Of a stretch of 64,000 nucleotides of DNA, positions 15,001-32,318 are shown one piece after another. The stretch lies in assembly GCF_023343835.1 (NCBI RefSeq), contig NC_064435.1:69574134-69638133 (forward strand), given 5' to 3'. Each line of letters opens with the position of its first letter. Position 1 is the first letter of the stretch. Under the pieces are notes generated by a model. The model did no database searches. It had not been told where the DNA came from and worked only from the letters and a program-made list of their open reading frames with translations. The position numbers were made by a program, and so were the translations under genes. This DNA comes from Lagopus muta (lineage: Eukaryota; Chordata; Aves; Galliformes; Phasianidae).

Positions 15001-16036
15001 AAATCACGTGCATCACATGAGGGTTAAAAGCCAGAATACCAACTAGAAAGGACATCAAGAATTGCAATCCTCTTGTACCAATGTGCTTTTTTCTGTTTCT
15101 CACAAAGGCCCAAATCCTTCAGATTCTGATTTCCAAATCAAATTTTGCATATAGACAAATAGTTGAACAATTCACATGAAATATGGACAAAGATAACATT
15201 CAAGAACTATCTTTTTTTTTTCTCTTTTTACCATACCCGTTTTGAAAAGGGGCAGCCAGCACAGCACAAAGATGTGAAGCCTGTAGCTGTAATGACACCA
15301 TGACATTTCTATTTTTCAATCCATCATTCATTTCTTGTTCTCTTTTGTTGTGCTATCACTTCTATATAGTAAAGGCAGAGCTGCATTTCCAAAAGAAGAG
15401 GACTGTTTAAGCTCATAGACACTCACAGTACAGCTATAAATCTACACAGAATACAACTTCCGGGGAAACACAGTGCCAATACTTTAATTATATCTTTTTA
15501 TGTGAACAGCATAATTCTTTCCAAGGAACAGGATAAGGTTATGATTCTGAACACCACTTTGTCAAGCTGAGGGTAAGAAAGGAACAGAACTATTGATCGC
15601 TCACCCAAACTGAACGTAAACCATTCTTGGGTTTGCAGCTTTGCACGGGACTCAGAAAGTGGATGCCAGGGACAAAATATTCATAAAATAGGAGAAAACA
15701 GATCGCAGCTGGAGTATTTGCCACACACTTGAGAAGAAATAGAGAGGGAAGATGCCTACGACTTACAATACGGCCGTCCCCACTACCAATGTCAACTACA
15801 GAGCCTCTTCTGCCTTGTAACATTTTCAGGACGTTCTCAATCTGAGCTGAAGTTGCAGGAACAAAGGGCAGGCAAACTCTCCTCAGAGCCGGAGCCACAA
15901 AGGGGGTGACGACAGCATACAGTGCCACCAGGGTCCCACCAATGCCAGCCGTGATCCACAGCCCCCATTGTCTTCTTCCAGAGCCATTCTCAGAGCCTGC
16001 TGGCAAGGGGCTCTCTGCTGTCGGGGCACCAGGCAT
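9062..16036 (-). CDS. ATPSCKMT: ATP synthase c subunit lysine N-methyltransferase (FAM173B)
   Basis: Four coding exons read on the minus strand: 15767-16036, 13755-13892, 12683-12733 and 9062-9259. All junctions are phase 0 with GT/AG sites (donors gtaagt, gtaggt, gtaagt). Together they give 218 aa; the human protein is about 233. Residues about 25-47 form a hydrophobic glycine-rich membrane segment. DIGSGDGR at 82-89 is SAM-binding motif I of seven-beta-strand methyltransferases, and [13 protein letters not shown] follows in exon 2. The short exon 3 encodes FGVPQM and the last exon has ACRFPFP and DTVWAYD, all hallmarks of FAM173B. The family trimethylates one lysine of the mitochondrial ATP synthase c subunit and supports respiration. 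The start is the first ATG in the exon that begins at 16041, five bases after the acceptor, so at least one upstream exon should exist (see the uORF entry). The C-terminus after VWAYD differs from the mammalian one as I remember it. It is head-to-head with CCT5. Confidence 0.93.
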
Positions 16037-16264
16037 CACACCTGAGAGCAGACACAACACCATAGCACATTTACCGACTGCTTCCTGAACAGAAAAAGCA
16101 ATACACCACTGTACCAATGATAGTACAGCGTGTACAGGTACAATGAAGACACTAGGGGCAGGAAAACCTCTTATAACTCTTCAGTCGATTTCTAGGTGGT
16201 AAGTTTGTGTTTTTAGTAAGCCGAGGTGCTAGGCTGTCTTTCTGGGGAAAGAGTGAAGCATGTA

Positions 16265-16372
16265 GTGTTTAAGCCCAAAGAGGCTGCAGAGCCTCCTTCT
16301 ATGGAGATAGTCAAGACCAGCCTGGGATGCTTCCCCAGGCAACACACCGGAGGAAACCTGCTTTAGCAGGTG
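16265..16372 (+). mobile_element. CR1 LINE fragment in ATPSCKMT intron 1
   Basis: The segment with 'agaggctgcagagcctccttctatggagat' followed by 'gaaacctgctttagcagg' follows the near-3' part of CR1, plus orientation. Both ends are lost. It lies close to the edge of the CpG-rich promoter, which makes it a possible boundary of that island. Confidence 0.75.
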
Positions 16373-16725
16373 AGCCTACGAAGTCCCCTCCACCTCCTAC
16401 AAGTCTGTAAAGCCGGGGTCCTACCCGGCGCAGGACGACCCGAAAGAACGCACGGCAGCACGCAGGCCAAAAGACGCACACACCGCTAACCGCCGTGCGC
16501 CGCCGCCGCCCGCAGCACTACTTCTAGAGGAGGACAATACCATCCCAACATGGAGGGGGAAGGGGCGCAGGAGCACCCTTCTCACTGCGCTCTGGGAGGT
16601 GGGGGGAGGGCAGCAAGCACCTCTCTGAATCCGCGGTGCGTCTGTCCTCACTCCCCTTCTTCACGTCACCCCGGCGCAGGCCGCTTAGGTCCTGTATTCC
16701 ACCCAAGGATATCCCCTTTCCTTAC

Positions 16726-16818
16726 CCGCCCCCCCGCGCTGTTGGGCAGGGCTATACAGCACCGCGCTGCTACCGCAGCCTCAGACGCTTCCAGAACGCT
16801 CCAGCCCAGGCGCCACAT
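16726..16818 (-). CDS. Probable ATPSCKMT exon 1 portion with a 32-codon upstream ORF
   Basis: On the minus strand an ATG at 16816-16818 opens a frame of 31 codons that runs to a consensus donor (G|GTAAGG) at 16726/16725. Splicing to the acceptor at 16042/16041 would add one valine codon and then TGA at 16036-16038. That TGA overlaps the ATPSCKMT start ATG (16034-16036) by one base, giving TGATG. The peptide would be 32 aa, rich in Ala, Arg and Leu, and begins [20 protein letters not shown]. This overlap is the classic layout for termination-reinitiation. It rests on both splice sites being used together, and the transcription start is unknown. Alternatively this is simply 5' UTR. Confidence 0.4.
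16788..16802. promoter_or_regulatory. Heat-shock-element-like triplet
   Basis: The spacing is TTC-nn-GAA-nn-CTC, that is two perfect inverted HSE pentamer cores and a third with one mismatch, inside the divergent promoter about 150 bp upstream of the CCT5 ATG. Chaperonin CCT subunits are known heat-shock-factor targets, which makes the site plausible. It also overlaps the probable ATPSCKMT first exon. Function is inferred. Confidence 0.5.
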
Positions 16819-16889
16819 AGCTCCCGCCGAGAAATAAGTCTCGGGGCGGCTCTCTGCGCAGGCGCGGCGCTGGGAGCGGGCGAGCGTGC

Positions 16890-16897
16890 TGACGTCA
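16890..16897. promoter_or_regulatory. Full palindromic CRE (TGACGTCA)
   Basis: A perfect eight-base cAMP-response/ATF element stands 57 bp upstream of the CCT5 start codon and about 70 bp from the probable ATPSCKMT uORF start. A related TCACGTCA lies near 16661-16668. Because the site is palindromic it could serve both directions. Binding by CREB or ATF family members is inference. Confidence 0.65.
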
Positions 16898-16953
16898 CGA
16901 CGCGGCGGGCGCGGCGGGATCCGGCTTGTGCTCGGGTGGGCGCTGCTGCAGCC

Positions 16954-23805
<6,852 letters not shown>

Positions 23806-23929
23806 AGGTTAAAAATTAAGAGAAGTTATGGGGGCCACAGCAGTAGCGAAGACGGTAGTATTCTGATGCTTCATCTTCAGCTATTTATTTTGGACACTGT
23901 TTCAGATACTGTAATGGCTAATTGTTGGA

Positions 23930-23935
23930 AATAAA
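23930..23935 (+). terminator. CCT5 poly(A) signal (AATAAA)
   Basis: A canonical AATAAA lies 125 bp after the CCT5 TAA at 23803-23805, giving a short 3' UTR typical of CCT genes. GT-rich sequence follows within about 40 bp. No competing signal lies between it and the stop codon. Confidence 0.85.
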
Positions 23936-24064
23936 ATGCAATTTAGCACTGATGGTTTCAAGACTTGTTTCAGAACTGGCATTGCGTCTTCTTGTAGGCA
24001 GTTGTAAATATTCTTAGGAAAAACATTTTGAAAAAGCATTTGTAGAGGGGGAGAGGTGTGGATA

Positions 24065-24168
24065 ATGCTAATGGTTTAGTTGCTTAGTGGGTAGTAATGG
24101 TGGTAGGAGGGTGGTTGGACAAGATGATCTTGTAGGTCCTTTCCAACTTTGTGATTCTATGATTCTGT
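24065..24168 (+). mobile_element. CR1 LINE 3' end
   Basis: The stretch 'ggttggacaagatgatcttgtaggtcctttccaac' ends in 'tgattctatgattctgtg', the CR1 3' terminus with its octamer repeat. Plus orientation, strongly 5' truncated, about 130 bp after the CCT5 poly(A) signal. Confidence 0.92.
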
Positions 24169-27100
24169 GCATTAATAGAATTTCATAGGTCCTTTTCCAT
24201 TGTTCCTACAGCTGAGTTCTTTAACTGCTTGTAAGCAAAGCCCACAGATTTCCATTTTAAGAAACCTGTCACTCTGTAGTGCATGAAGCTGAAAATAATT
24301 ACAGCCTCCAGTAATTCTTACATGCTAAATATATTGATTATGAAGTTTGCATTTGAAGATTTAAGGTACCACATAACGTTTCCAATTGCTTGCCAGTTTT
24401 CACTTGTGATACTGAATACAAGCTGCTTAAACACCCATGATGCATTCCCAGATCTTGACAGCCTTGAGTTTATTCAGTGTTAGAGCCATTTGAATATTGG
24501 CACGAATGAACATCGCATTACAAGAAACGAGCTGAATGAACAGCTCTATACCATATATAAAATACGTGCCACTGGGCATTTCAGTGCCATTCTGAAAGGT
24601 TCTGAAAGGAAGATAATAATCTTATTTGATCCTTGCAGAATCTTCAAACAGCACTTCTAAGTATTTTAATTTTCATTTGGTATATCAACACAATAAAAGC
24701 TGAGGTTAATCTTTTCCTTGTAGGGTGTTGCTGAGCTATGTGCAAGGAGAATTCTTTTTTTTCAGAGGTATGCACATTCATCCAGGTGTGGGCTTTTTTT
24801 TCTTTATTGTTTGTTTTTCTAGAACTTACCTATGCTGCTATGAAGGAGTGCGTTTTCAGTGACAAGAGTAAAATTGACCAATAAGTACTACTTCCATGCA
24901 CAGAAGGGTTAGACCAGATCTGCACAAGTATTGAAAATATCAGCATTACACAGATTATATTTCATATACGGAGTTTAAAGTTTCAGAGCATAGTAGAACA
25001 GAGAAAACTTCTCTATAGTACAGTTAGCTGGTATGTTTTGTTCCAGTAGTGCATTAAGATTATGCACTACTTTAAATGAAAGAATGTCCTTCAGCGAGTG
25101 TCAGCAGAGGAAGGCTAAAGAAAACTGATTTTTTGTGGTGAGAAAGTTCCATCTTAAAATGTGGATAAAAATATATTTCTAGAACTAATTAAGGACTGTG
25201 AAGCACTATTGTAATTGTTAGAAACTGAGTAGCATAACTTGTTTCATGATTGTTTATTGGTTTTTGGGTTTTTTGCCTTGTTCAAAAATAGTTTTATTTA
25301 CATGCAGTCCAATGAGCAAAGCAGTAAATCGCTTTTACTGCTGCTGAAGTCTAGCATTCTGAATCAATTCATGATTGTAATAGTGATTCTTAATATCCCA
25401 TAAATCTAATGGCTCACACAGAGCTGTCTCTTCTGTTGCTCTGTAGCAAAAAAAAAAAACAACAAAAAACAACAAAAAAAAAAACAACTGTTGCTGTAAC
25501 TTCCATAGGAGTTGTATTGTACCTTTTCTACCTGATGGTGAAGTTGTACATCTGATAGAAAGCAAGTGAGAAAATGGTTTGTTATTCGTGTTTCATTCAT
25601 TTCTCTCATGAAATCCTGTTTCCTGTCTTGTCCAAAACTGAATTCCATTCCCAAATTGTTTAAAAGTTTCACCTATTAACTGTTTCAGTTACTTTTTTTT
25701 TTTTTTCCAGCGTGGTTTAGAAGACGTTTGTTTTAAATGTGGGATGCCCAGGTGAAAGAGAAAAGCTGTTTGCATTTGAACATTCTGTCTGCTTTACAGC
25801 TGTGAAGCAAGGAGGGCTCTGTGCAGCAGCACTGCCACTGGAGGGGAGGAAGCTGTGGTAGTGCTCTGCTCTGTGTATGTTGCATTGGTTCACAGCTGCT
25901 TGCAGCTTGCAGGCAGTAACGTAGATCAGATCACTCCCAATTCCAAAACGACTTGCAGACCATCAGGCCAGGGGATGTGAAAATTAAAACTTGGTTGGAT
26001 TTGGGGTTTAGTTATGGGGAGATTTTTTATTTTTATTTTTATTTTTTTACTGCAGGGAGGCTTCTCCCTGTTCTCATTAATCTGACTTAAGGAAACAGGT
26101 CTCTGTATGTATGTGAGTATTATCTCATCTTAAATGAGACCTTCATGTGGAATGTTTGAAGACTGGTAGTGGAACATTGACAAAATTCTAAAAATGAAGG
26201 GTTTTTCCTGAGGCTTTTCTGGTTTTCAAAATAACATGTAGCATTATCATCTATGTTATTTAACACATACACATAGTTGACATTTAAGTCTTGCACAGAG
26301 GACAGTGGCATGCAACTGAAAGCATTAAACCACTTTATTGAAAGCAATGCAGCTCAAGGTGGTATGCTTTCAAGACAGGAGTAATTGTCATGCCCACTGT
26401 TTTGTTTAACCACAAACCCACTGTTACAATTTGGGGCCAAATCTGAACTGTGGGATACTGAAATGAAGTGTTTCAATGGCCTTCAGATTTTTCTGTTAAC
26501 CTGGCAAAATGCAATGGTCACCACTGGAGGGCAATGTAAGTATATCACTGCCATAAGGGAACTGCAGCTGGACTGAACAGTAAGCTGAAGCATGGCAGCT
26601 TTCTCCCAGCATCACCAGCATGCCATATGTTTGTCACCAGCACGATCTGAATCTTCAAGAGCTCAGTTTCTTGAACTGTTTCCATAACAATTCCCTCTTA
26701 AATCCAGCATTTCACGTCATCCTAGGACCCTCATTCTGATCGTTCATTGTGCAGCTAAACTCATGGAAAAGCCATTTGGCATCAGAATTCAGACCCATTT
26801 CTAAGCCTCTCTTGCTGTGTTCCTGGGCCTAGTTCCTTTCCTTCTTCCATCTCCTCTCTCTGCACTGACAATGCTCATCTTTGCAGGTGCTTAGAGGAGG
26901 TTCCCCAAGCACAGTCTGTAGATTCCTCTCCATCCCTTGGTCACACCCAGCTTGTGGCAGCCAGCAGCTGCTGGGTGCAGTCCGTCCAGGGCTAGGATCC
27001 TGGCTTTGGGTGCACAGCAGTGACTCAGCTGTGTCAGATCTGGGTGGGTTTTTCCAGGAAGATGATTATGCAGAGCTATGAAACAACATTTTTGTTTCTC

Positions 27101-28781
27101 TACAAACTGACCCTTTCTGCTACAAATGTGTTTCTCCTATGCTTAGAAAAACTGCTACCTTTCAGATTGATGTTTTCTGACTATGTCCTGCAGGGGGAAG
27201 ATGCATTGTAGCTTGAGCAGTTCCAGCCTGAGCAATCCAATCTGACAAAAGCACAAGCAATCAAAAGCAAGGTTTCAAATGGATCTGACCAGTCTTGGTA
27301 ATATGCAGGCTTGCTAGTTTTCTTTGCACTACCAAGGTGCGTGGCCTATACATGCTAAACTGACTGGCTCCAGAGTCAGTCCAGGCAGTATTTGTTTGGG
27401 CTAAAGCTGTGAAGAAGAGACTCTGGGCTCCACTGTCTTCTGTTGTATAAGGCACATTTGCTCCCTTTTCATAGATGCCACATGTTGCATAAGCAGCTGC
27501 AAATCCCTTACACAGTTCAGATGGACAGGGAACAACCAACCTTGAGCCATTTTACCATTAAAATGGTATTAAAAATTAAAGAACAAGCTGGGAAAACTTC
27601 CCTCCTCCATCATAACCATGCCAAGCACCGTTAAAAATTGCTATTATACAGGCTGTGGCTATTGCAACTCCTGAACTTGTACCATCATCCCAGGAGTGAT
27701 GATTCAGTTGGGAGGAACTAGCCCTGTTTGTCCTCTCTGCATAGAAGTACCTCTCCATTTCACATCTTGGAGAGCTTCCCAGGAGCTCTCTGCCAGGGAA
27801 CATTTCTCACTGTGTTAAAGAGTCAATTAAATGGACTGACAGCATTTGCTTTGTAAACAAGTCCTCTCTGTGATACAACAGAGACAGTTTGCTAAACTCA
27901 GATGATAGGAGGGTAATGTTTTAGTACGTTCTCTGCAAGACACTGAACCTGTTGTACATGTGCTAGAATCTGCATCTTTATGGTGTTTCTCCCTAGGTTA
28001 TTTAGGACCAGTCTCAGTGCTACAGTGAGGCTCCTGGTGTTTAGTACTGAACAGCAGCAGCACAGGCACTGAAAGGAATCCTGGCATCTGCCTGCTCCCT
28101 GAATGTGGGACACCACTTCTGGGGCTCTGACAGCACTCTCCTTGCCTCTTTCCCACAGTTTGAATACTTGTGCAGGAAGCATGGATGTGTCATCTTCAAT
28201 TAGAATGCCATCAAAAGTGTGGAGTGGGAGATGCCTCTCTTTTTCCCCCAGGAGCTGCATTTAAGCCCAGGCCCAGTCCCTTGCTCCTCTCCTGAGCTAC
28301 CTTTTATCTGTGTCTGTTCCTTGACCCCAGTGCTGCTTTGATTGAGTGACTTGCACTTGCCTTGTTGTGAAGGGCTTACCTGATGAACTGGGCTCTTGGC
28401 TGACCCTGGTCACCATCTCTGGATGCCCTGCTTTTCCTGCTTGTCCCCCTTGCCTATGAGCTGTCCCTGCCTGCCCTGCTGTCACCCTCAGTCCTTGGCC
28501 CACCTTTTCCTGTGGAGCAGCCTGCTCCTGCTGCATCTTGACAATGGCCCCACGTCACATCCACAGGGAGCACTCGCTCTTCCTGGTGTCTCTTGGGAGA
28601 GAATGAACTTTTAATGCCATACATGAGTGGCAGGGGTTGAAAGGAAACAAAGGCCTGCCTCAAATGACTCAAGGAGAGACAGTGGGGCAGGCAGGCACGT
28701 GTACACTCTCATTTTCTGAGGTGGGCAGTTGAGAGACCCAAAGAGAGAAACGGAAGAGGAGACAAGAAATAGAAAAAAACA
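24169..28781. other. Intergenic, no gene seen
   Basis: There is no protein-like frame with flanking splice sites. A-rich simple sequence (runs of A broken by C) lies at about 25448-25487, and a T-rich run at about 26025-26048. The remainder is unremarkable non-coding DNA. Confidence 0.5.
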
Positions 28782-28937
28782 GGCTGCTCAGGGAGGTGTT
28801 GGAGTCATCATCCCTGGGGTGTTCAGGAGCTGTGTGGGTATGGCACTGAGGGACATGGCTAGTTGGTATGATAGGGATGGGCTGATGGTTCGACTGGCTG
28901 ATCTTACAGGTCTTTTTCAACCTTAATGATTCATGGA
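28782..28937 (+). mobile_element. CR1 LINE 3' end
   Basis: 'aggctgctcagggaggtgttggagtcatcatccctgg' leads through 'ggatgggctgatggttcgactggctgatcttacaggtctttttcaacctt' to 'aatgattcatg', the CR1 3' end in plus orientation with a decayed octamer. 5' truncated. Confidence 0.9.
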
Positions 28938-31900
28938 TGTGAATGGGCAAATGTAATAGAACTCATTAGTGTGATTTCATAGTATAATAAGCCAAAAAAT
29001 AAATGCACACAAAATATTTAAATGTTTGGTTGGAGCTTAGATTTCATGATCTCTGATACGGCATAGTGTCTTTTTATACCATGAGAAGAAAACTGCTGGT
29101 TTCTGTAAAATTCATACGTAACTAAGTTAGATCCTCAAAAAACAACATTTGTCCCTTCCTCCAGTGCAGGAGAGTGGTATCCCTGCTAGCACAGACAGGG
29201 CCCATGTACACAGGGACTATCCAGTGTCACCTCAGCTGCTCCAGCCTGAGGGCATCAGGGCCACAGATTGTCTCAGTTTCAAGAAGCTGCCTTGATTTAT
29301 GTGCCTTATGTCACCTAGTTCTCAGTGCATCGTAAAAAACCCGTCCAGCATGAGAACTGCTGAGTTCCCACTCTCTAACTGGACTGTCTGGTGGTGAGCC
29401 TCTCTGCCAGCTGCTCCTATTCATCACTCACTGGCCATTCCCATCACCCAGGCCGCAGGTGCAAAGCCCTCTGCAATCTCCTGACCTTTCTCCCACACAT
29501 ACATCGCCGCTTTCTCTGCTGCTCATTGCCAGGTCTGTCTCTCCAACTGGGGGCAGGAGCTGATGGCCCTCACCCTCAGCTGGGTTTCGCAGTGAACCTA
29601 ACCCTCCTCTAAGGACCCTTCAAGCAGCAATCTAAGCTGACATTAGCTGGTTTCTTATTTTTCACATTCAGCTACTGTGCTGGCTGGCATTTTGCTAGTG
29701 CCTTGACTAGGTGATTAGATATGAGGTCTTCTCATTAACACGTCTCTAGTAAGTGGAAAAAGGCCAAAGGCCAGGAAAGGCAAGTCTCCAGCATTGCTTT
29801 TGAATTAAGGGCAGTGCCAAAAGTTAAGTGATTACAAGAGGTAGTGACTGGCAAGGTAGTCCAGAGAGATGGAAGGTGATGTGTGTAGAGGGTTGGCAAA
29901 GCAGGCATATCTGAAAAAGATCTTTCCTGCTTAGGAAAGATCCCCTGCTGCATAGATTTGGCACAGGCTTGCACTGGAACATCATCTTAATGCTGGTTGT
30001 GCTGCCTTGCTTTTCAGCTATGGTGACTCAGTCTCTAAGAAAAGCTACTGCTACAAATCTCACGGGAGCTCCATTTCTGACTCCTCAGGATCTCTGACAG
30101 GATCTTTCTCTTGTTCCCTTCATTTTGGGATCATGCAAGTTTATAGGAGAAGAACAAATCAGAGCTGCCTTGTCCCATCTTCCTTGACAGTGGAAAGTTG
30201 CAGCAACTTTTCTGGTAATGCAAAAAGCACATAACTACCTAGCTCCTGGTTGCTTAGGAAGAGCAGAGAACCTAAACAGAGGCATCCACTCTCAAAACTG
30301 AGCACTGAGCATTATTTTTGAGTACAAGTGCAGAAGCTAATGGCTAACGCAGTTCAGCAGATACTAGTAGTGCTAGCTTGATTTGAAGTGTTAGCTTCAA
30401 TTTCCATCTGAAACTGAGCATGGGAGGAACTTGGTCCTAGCGGGAGAAGCTCGCAGCAGTGAAAAGCAGGTTGTGTTACTAAATCCTGAGCCAATGTGGA
30501 TTGCTGAGATGGGAGCTAGTGGGTATGAGTGTCTGGGTTCTTGGCTCACTCCCAGCACTGGAGGCTTAGCTGCTGAAACACAGCAGTACGAGCATCCAAA
30601 GGACTGAGAAATGGTCATGAGAATTCCTGCAGTGAAACACCCCCTAGAGGTACCTGCGAAAAACAGGATACCATTTAGAAACAAAGCAGGGAGGAAGAAT
30701 TGCTCTGTTGATGAGGCAGGATGGGGACAGACCAGCTCCTTCGAGGTTTCAAGATGGGCTAGCTCCTATACGGATTTAAGTAGGGGTGATAAGATGATAA
30801 TAGATGCCTTTTCAAGCCCACGCAGAAAGAAATTTAGCAGCTCTGGTGTCTCAGCTGCCCAGATCATAGCCCTGGTCCTGGTAGTTCAGGGTCTGTATGT
30901 CAGAATTTCTGTGGAAGGCAGAAGATGAGTGACAGGCAGCGGCACGCACACAGGTTGTGTGTGTGATACATGTGATCTGTCCAAGTCACAAATACAAATA
31001 AAGACAGTGAAGCTAACTAAGGCTAATGAGGGAGATCTGCAAGGCAATGGCTCTGTGAATCAGCATGAACATTTCTGCCAGCATCCTGAGAGATCCTGAG
31101 ATAAAGGGAAAAGCTGGAAAAGGGAGTGGAACACTATCCTTCCTAAAGTGACCCTGTCTCGGAAAAAATGTCTGCTTTTCTGCTTGGTAAGCAAAGGTCC
31201 CTGGCCTCCAGCAAAGCATTCCCATTACTCTTTCTTCTTTGCTATCTCTGATTATCTATGTAAGAACAGCAATTTCCCCGTACAATTGTTCCCAGACCTT
31301 AAGAACAAGAAGAAAGTTTAGAGGCAGGGCTGTGAAATCCATCCTGAGTGTTCATCCTGACCTGCTGCCCTTCCTTACACAATTCTAACCTGCAAACACT
31401 CCTGCTTTAGCCATCCTATCGGCAGCAAGCTGAAAAGAGTCCAAAGAGCCACTAAAGAGAAACAAAACCTGTATCAGAGCTTAGCATAAGTATTCATACC
31501 AAATATTTGGAACACAAGAAACAATAGTACATGAAGCCATGCAGAAATTGCTCTTGCTTTCCCTAGCATTAGGAATTCATGGCCTATAGGTTGGTGGTGA
31601 GGCATATGCTTAACACAGCTGATATAAGATCCAAACAGTATGACTATAGGCAGCTCTGTTTTAAACAAGGCAAATTAAACAAGTCATTACGCTACCTGGA
31701 AAGGAACTACTAGAGCTGGTCAGAGGAAATTTGTTTGACCACGCAGAGAGATACTGCTTTCAGAGCCTTTTGCCAGAACACAACTCCAGCAATTAAAGTC
31801 CTCAAACATTTTCCTTCTGTAGGAATTCTTTGTGGGATTGTGTAGAAAGACGTATGTCTGTGCCAATCAGCCCTTTATTCTTCAGCTACAGCAAAATTGT

Positions 31901-32071
31901 ATTGTTTATGAATGATACCATGTCATTATTTCTAGTCATTTGGTGTGTAGCAAGAGCTGTGCAATTTAAGCTACAAGTGTCAAACTCCAGTTCGTCCAAA
32001 GGTTAAACCTACTGTGTAGCTGGGTGGCAGGTCTCTGCCTTTATCCACATTTAGCACACACAAGACATTAA
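28938..32071. other. Intergenic, no gene seen
   Basis: Open frames here reach only about 105 codons, have low-complexity or non-protein-like composition, and match no family I know. No repeats recognised. Confidence 0.45.
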
Positions 32072-32318
32072 TTCCCTTGACGGACGAGCAATGACAGGAA
32101 GTTCTATGCAAACATGAAGAAAAGCTTATTTACTCTCAGAGTGACTGACAGAGCACACGTTGCCCAGAGAGGCTGTGGAGTCTCCGCTAGAGATATTTAA
32201 AACACAGCTGGAAGCTTTCCTGTGCAACCTATTGTAGGAAACCTGCTTTAAGCGGGGAGGTTGGACTAGATGATTTCCAGATGTCTTTTCCAACCCCTAA
32301 AATTCTATGATTCTGTAA
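32072..32318 (+). mobile_element. CR1 LINE 3' portion
   Basis: Begins with the region around 'atgaagaaaagcttatttactctcagagtgac', continues 'gttgcccagagaggctgtggagtctcc', 'ggaggttggactagatgatttccag' and ends 'aattctatgattctgta'. This is a CR1 3' end of about 250 bp in plus orientation, with moderate divergence. Confidence 0.92.
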
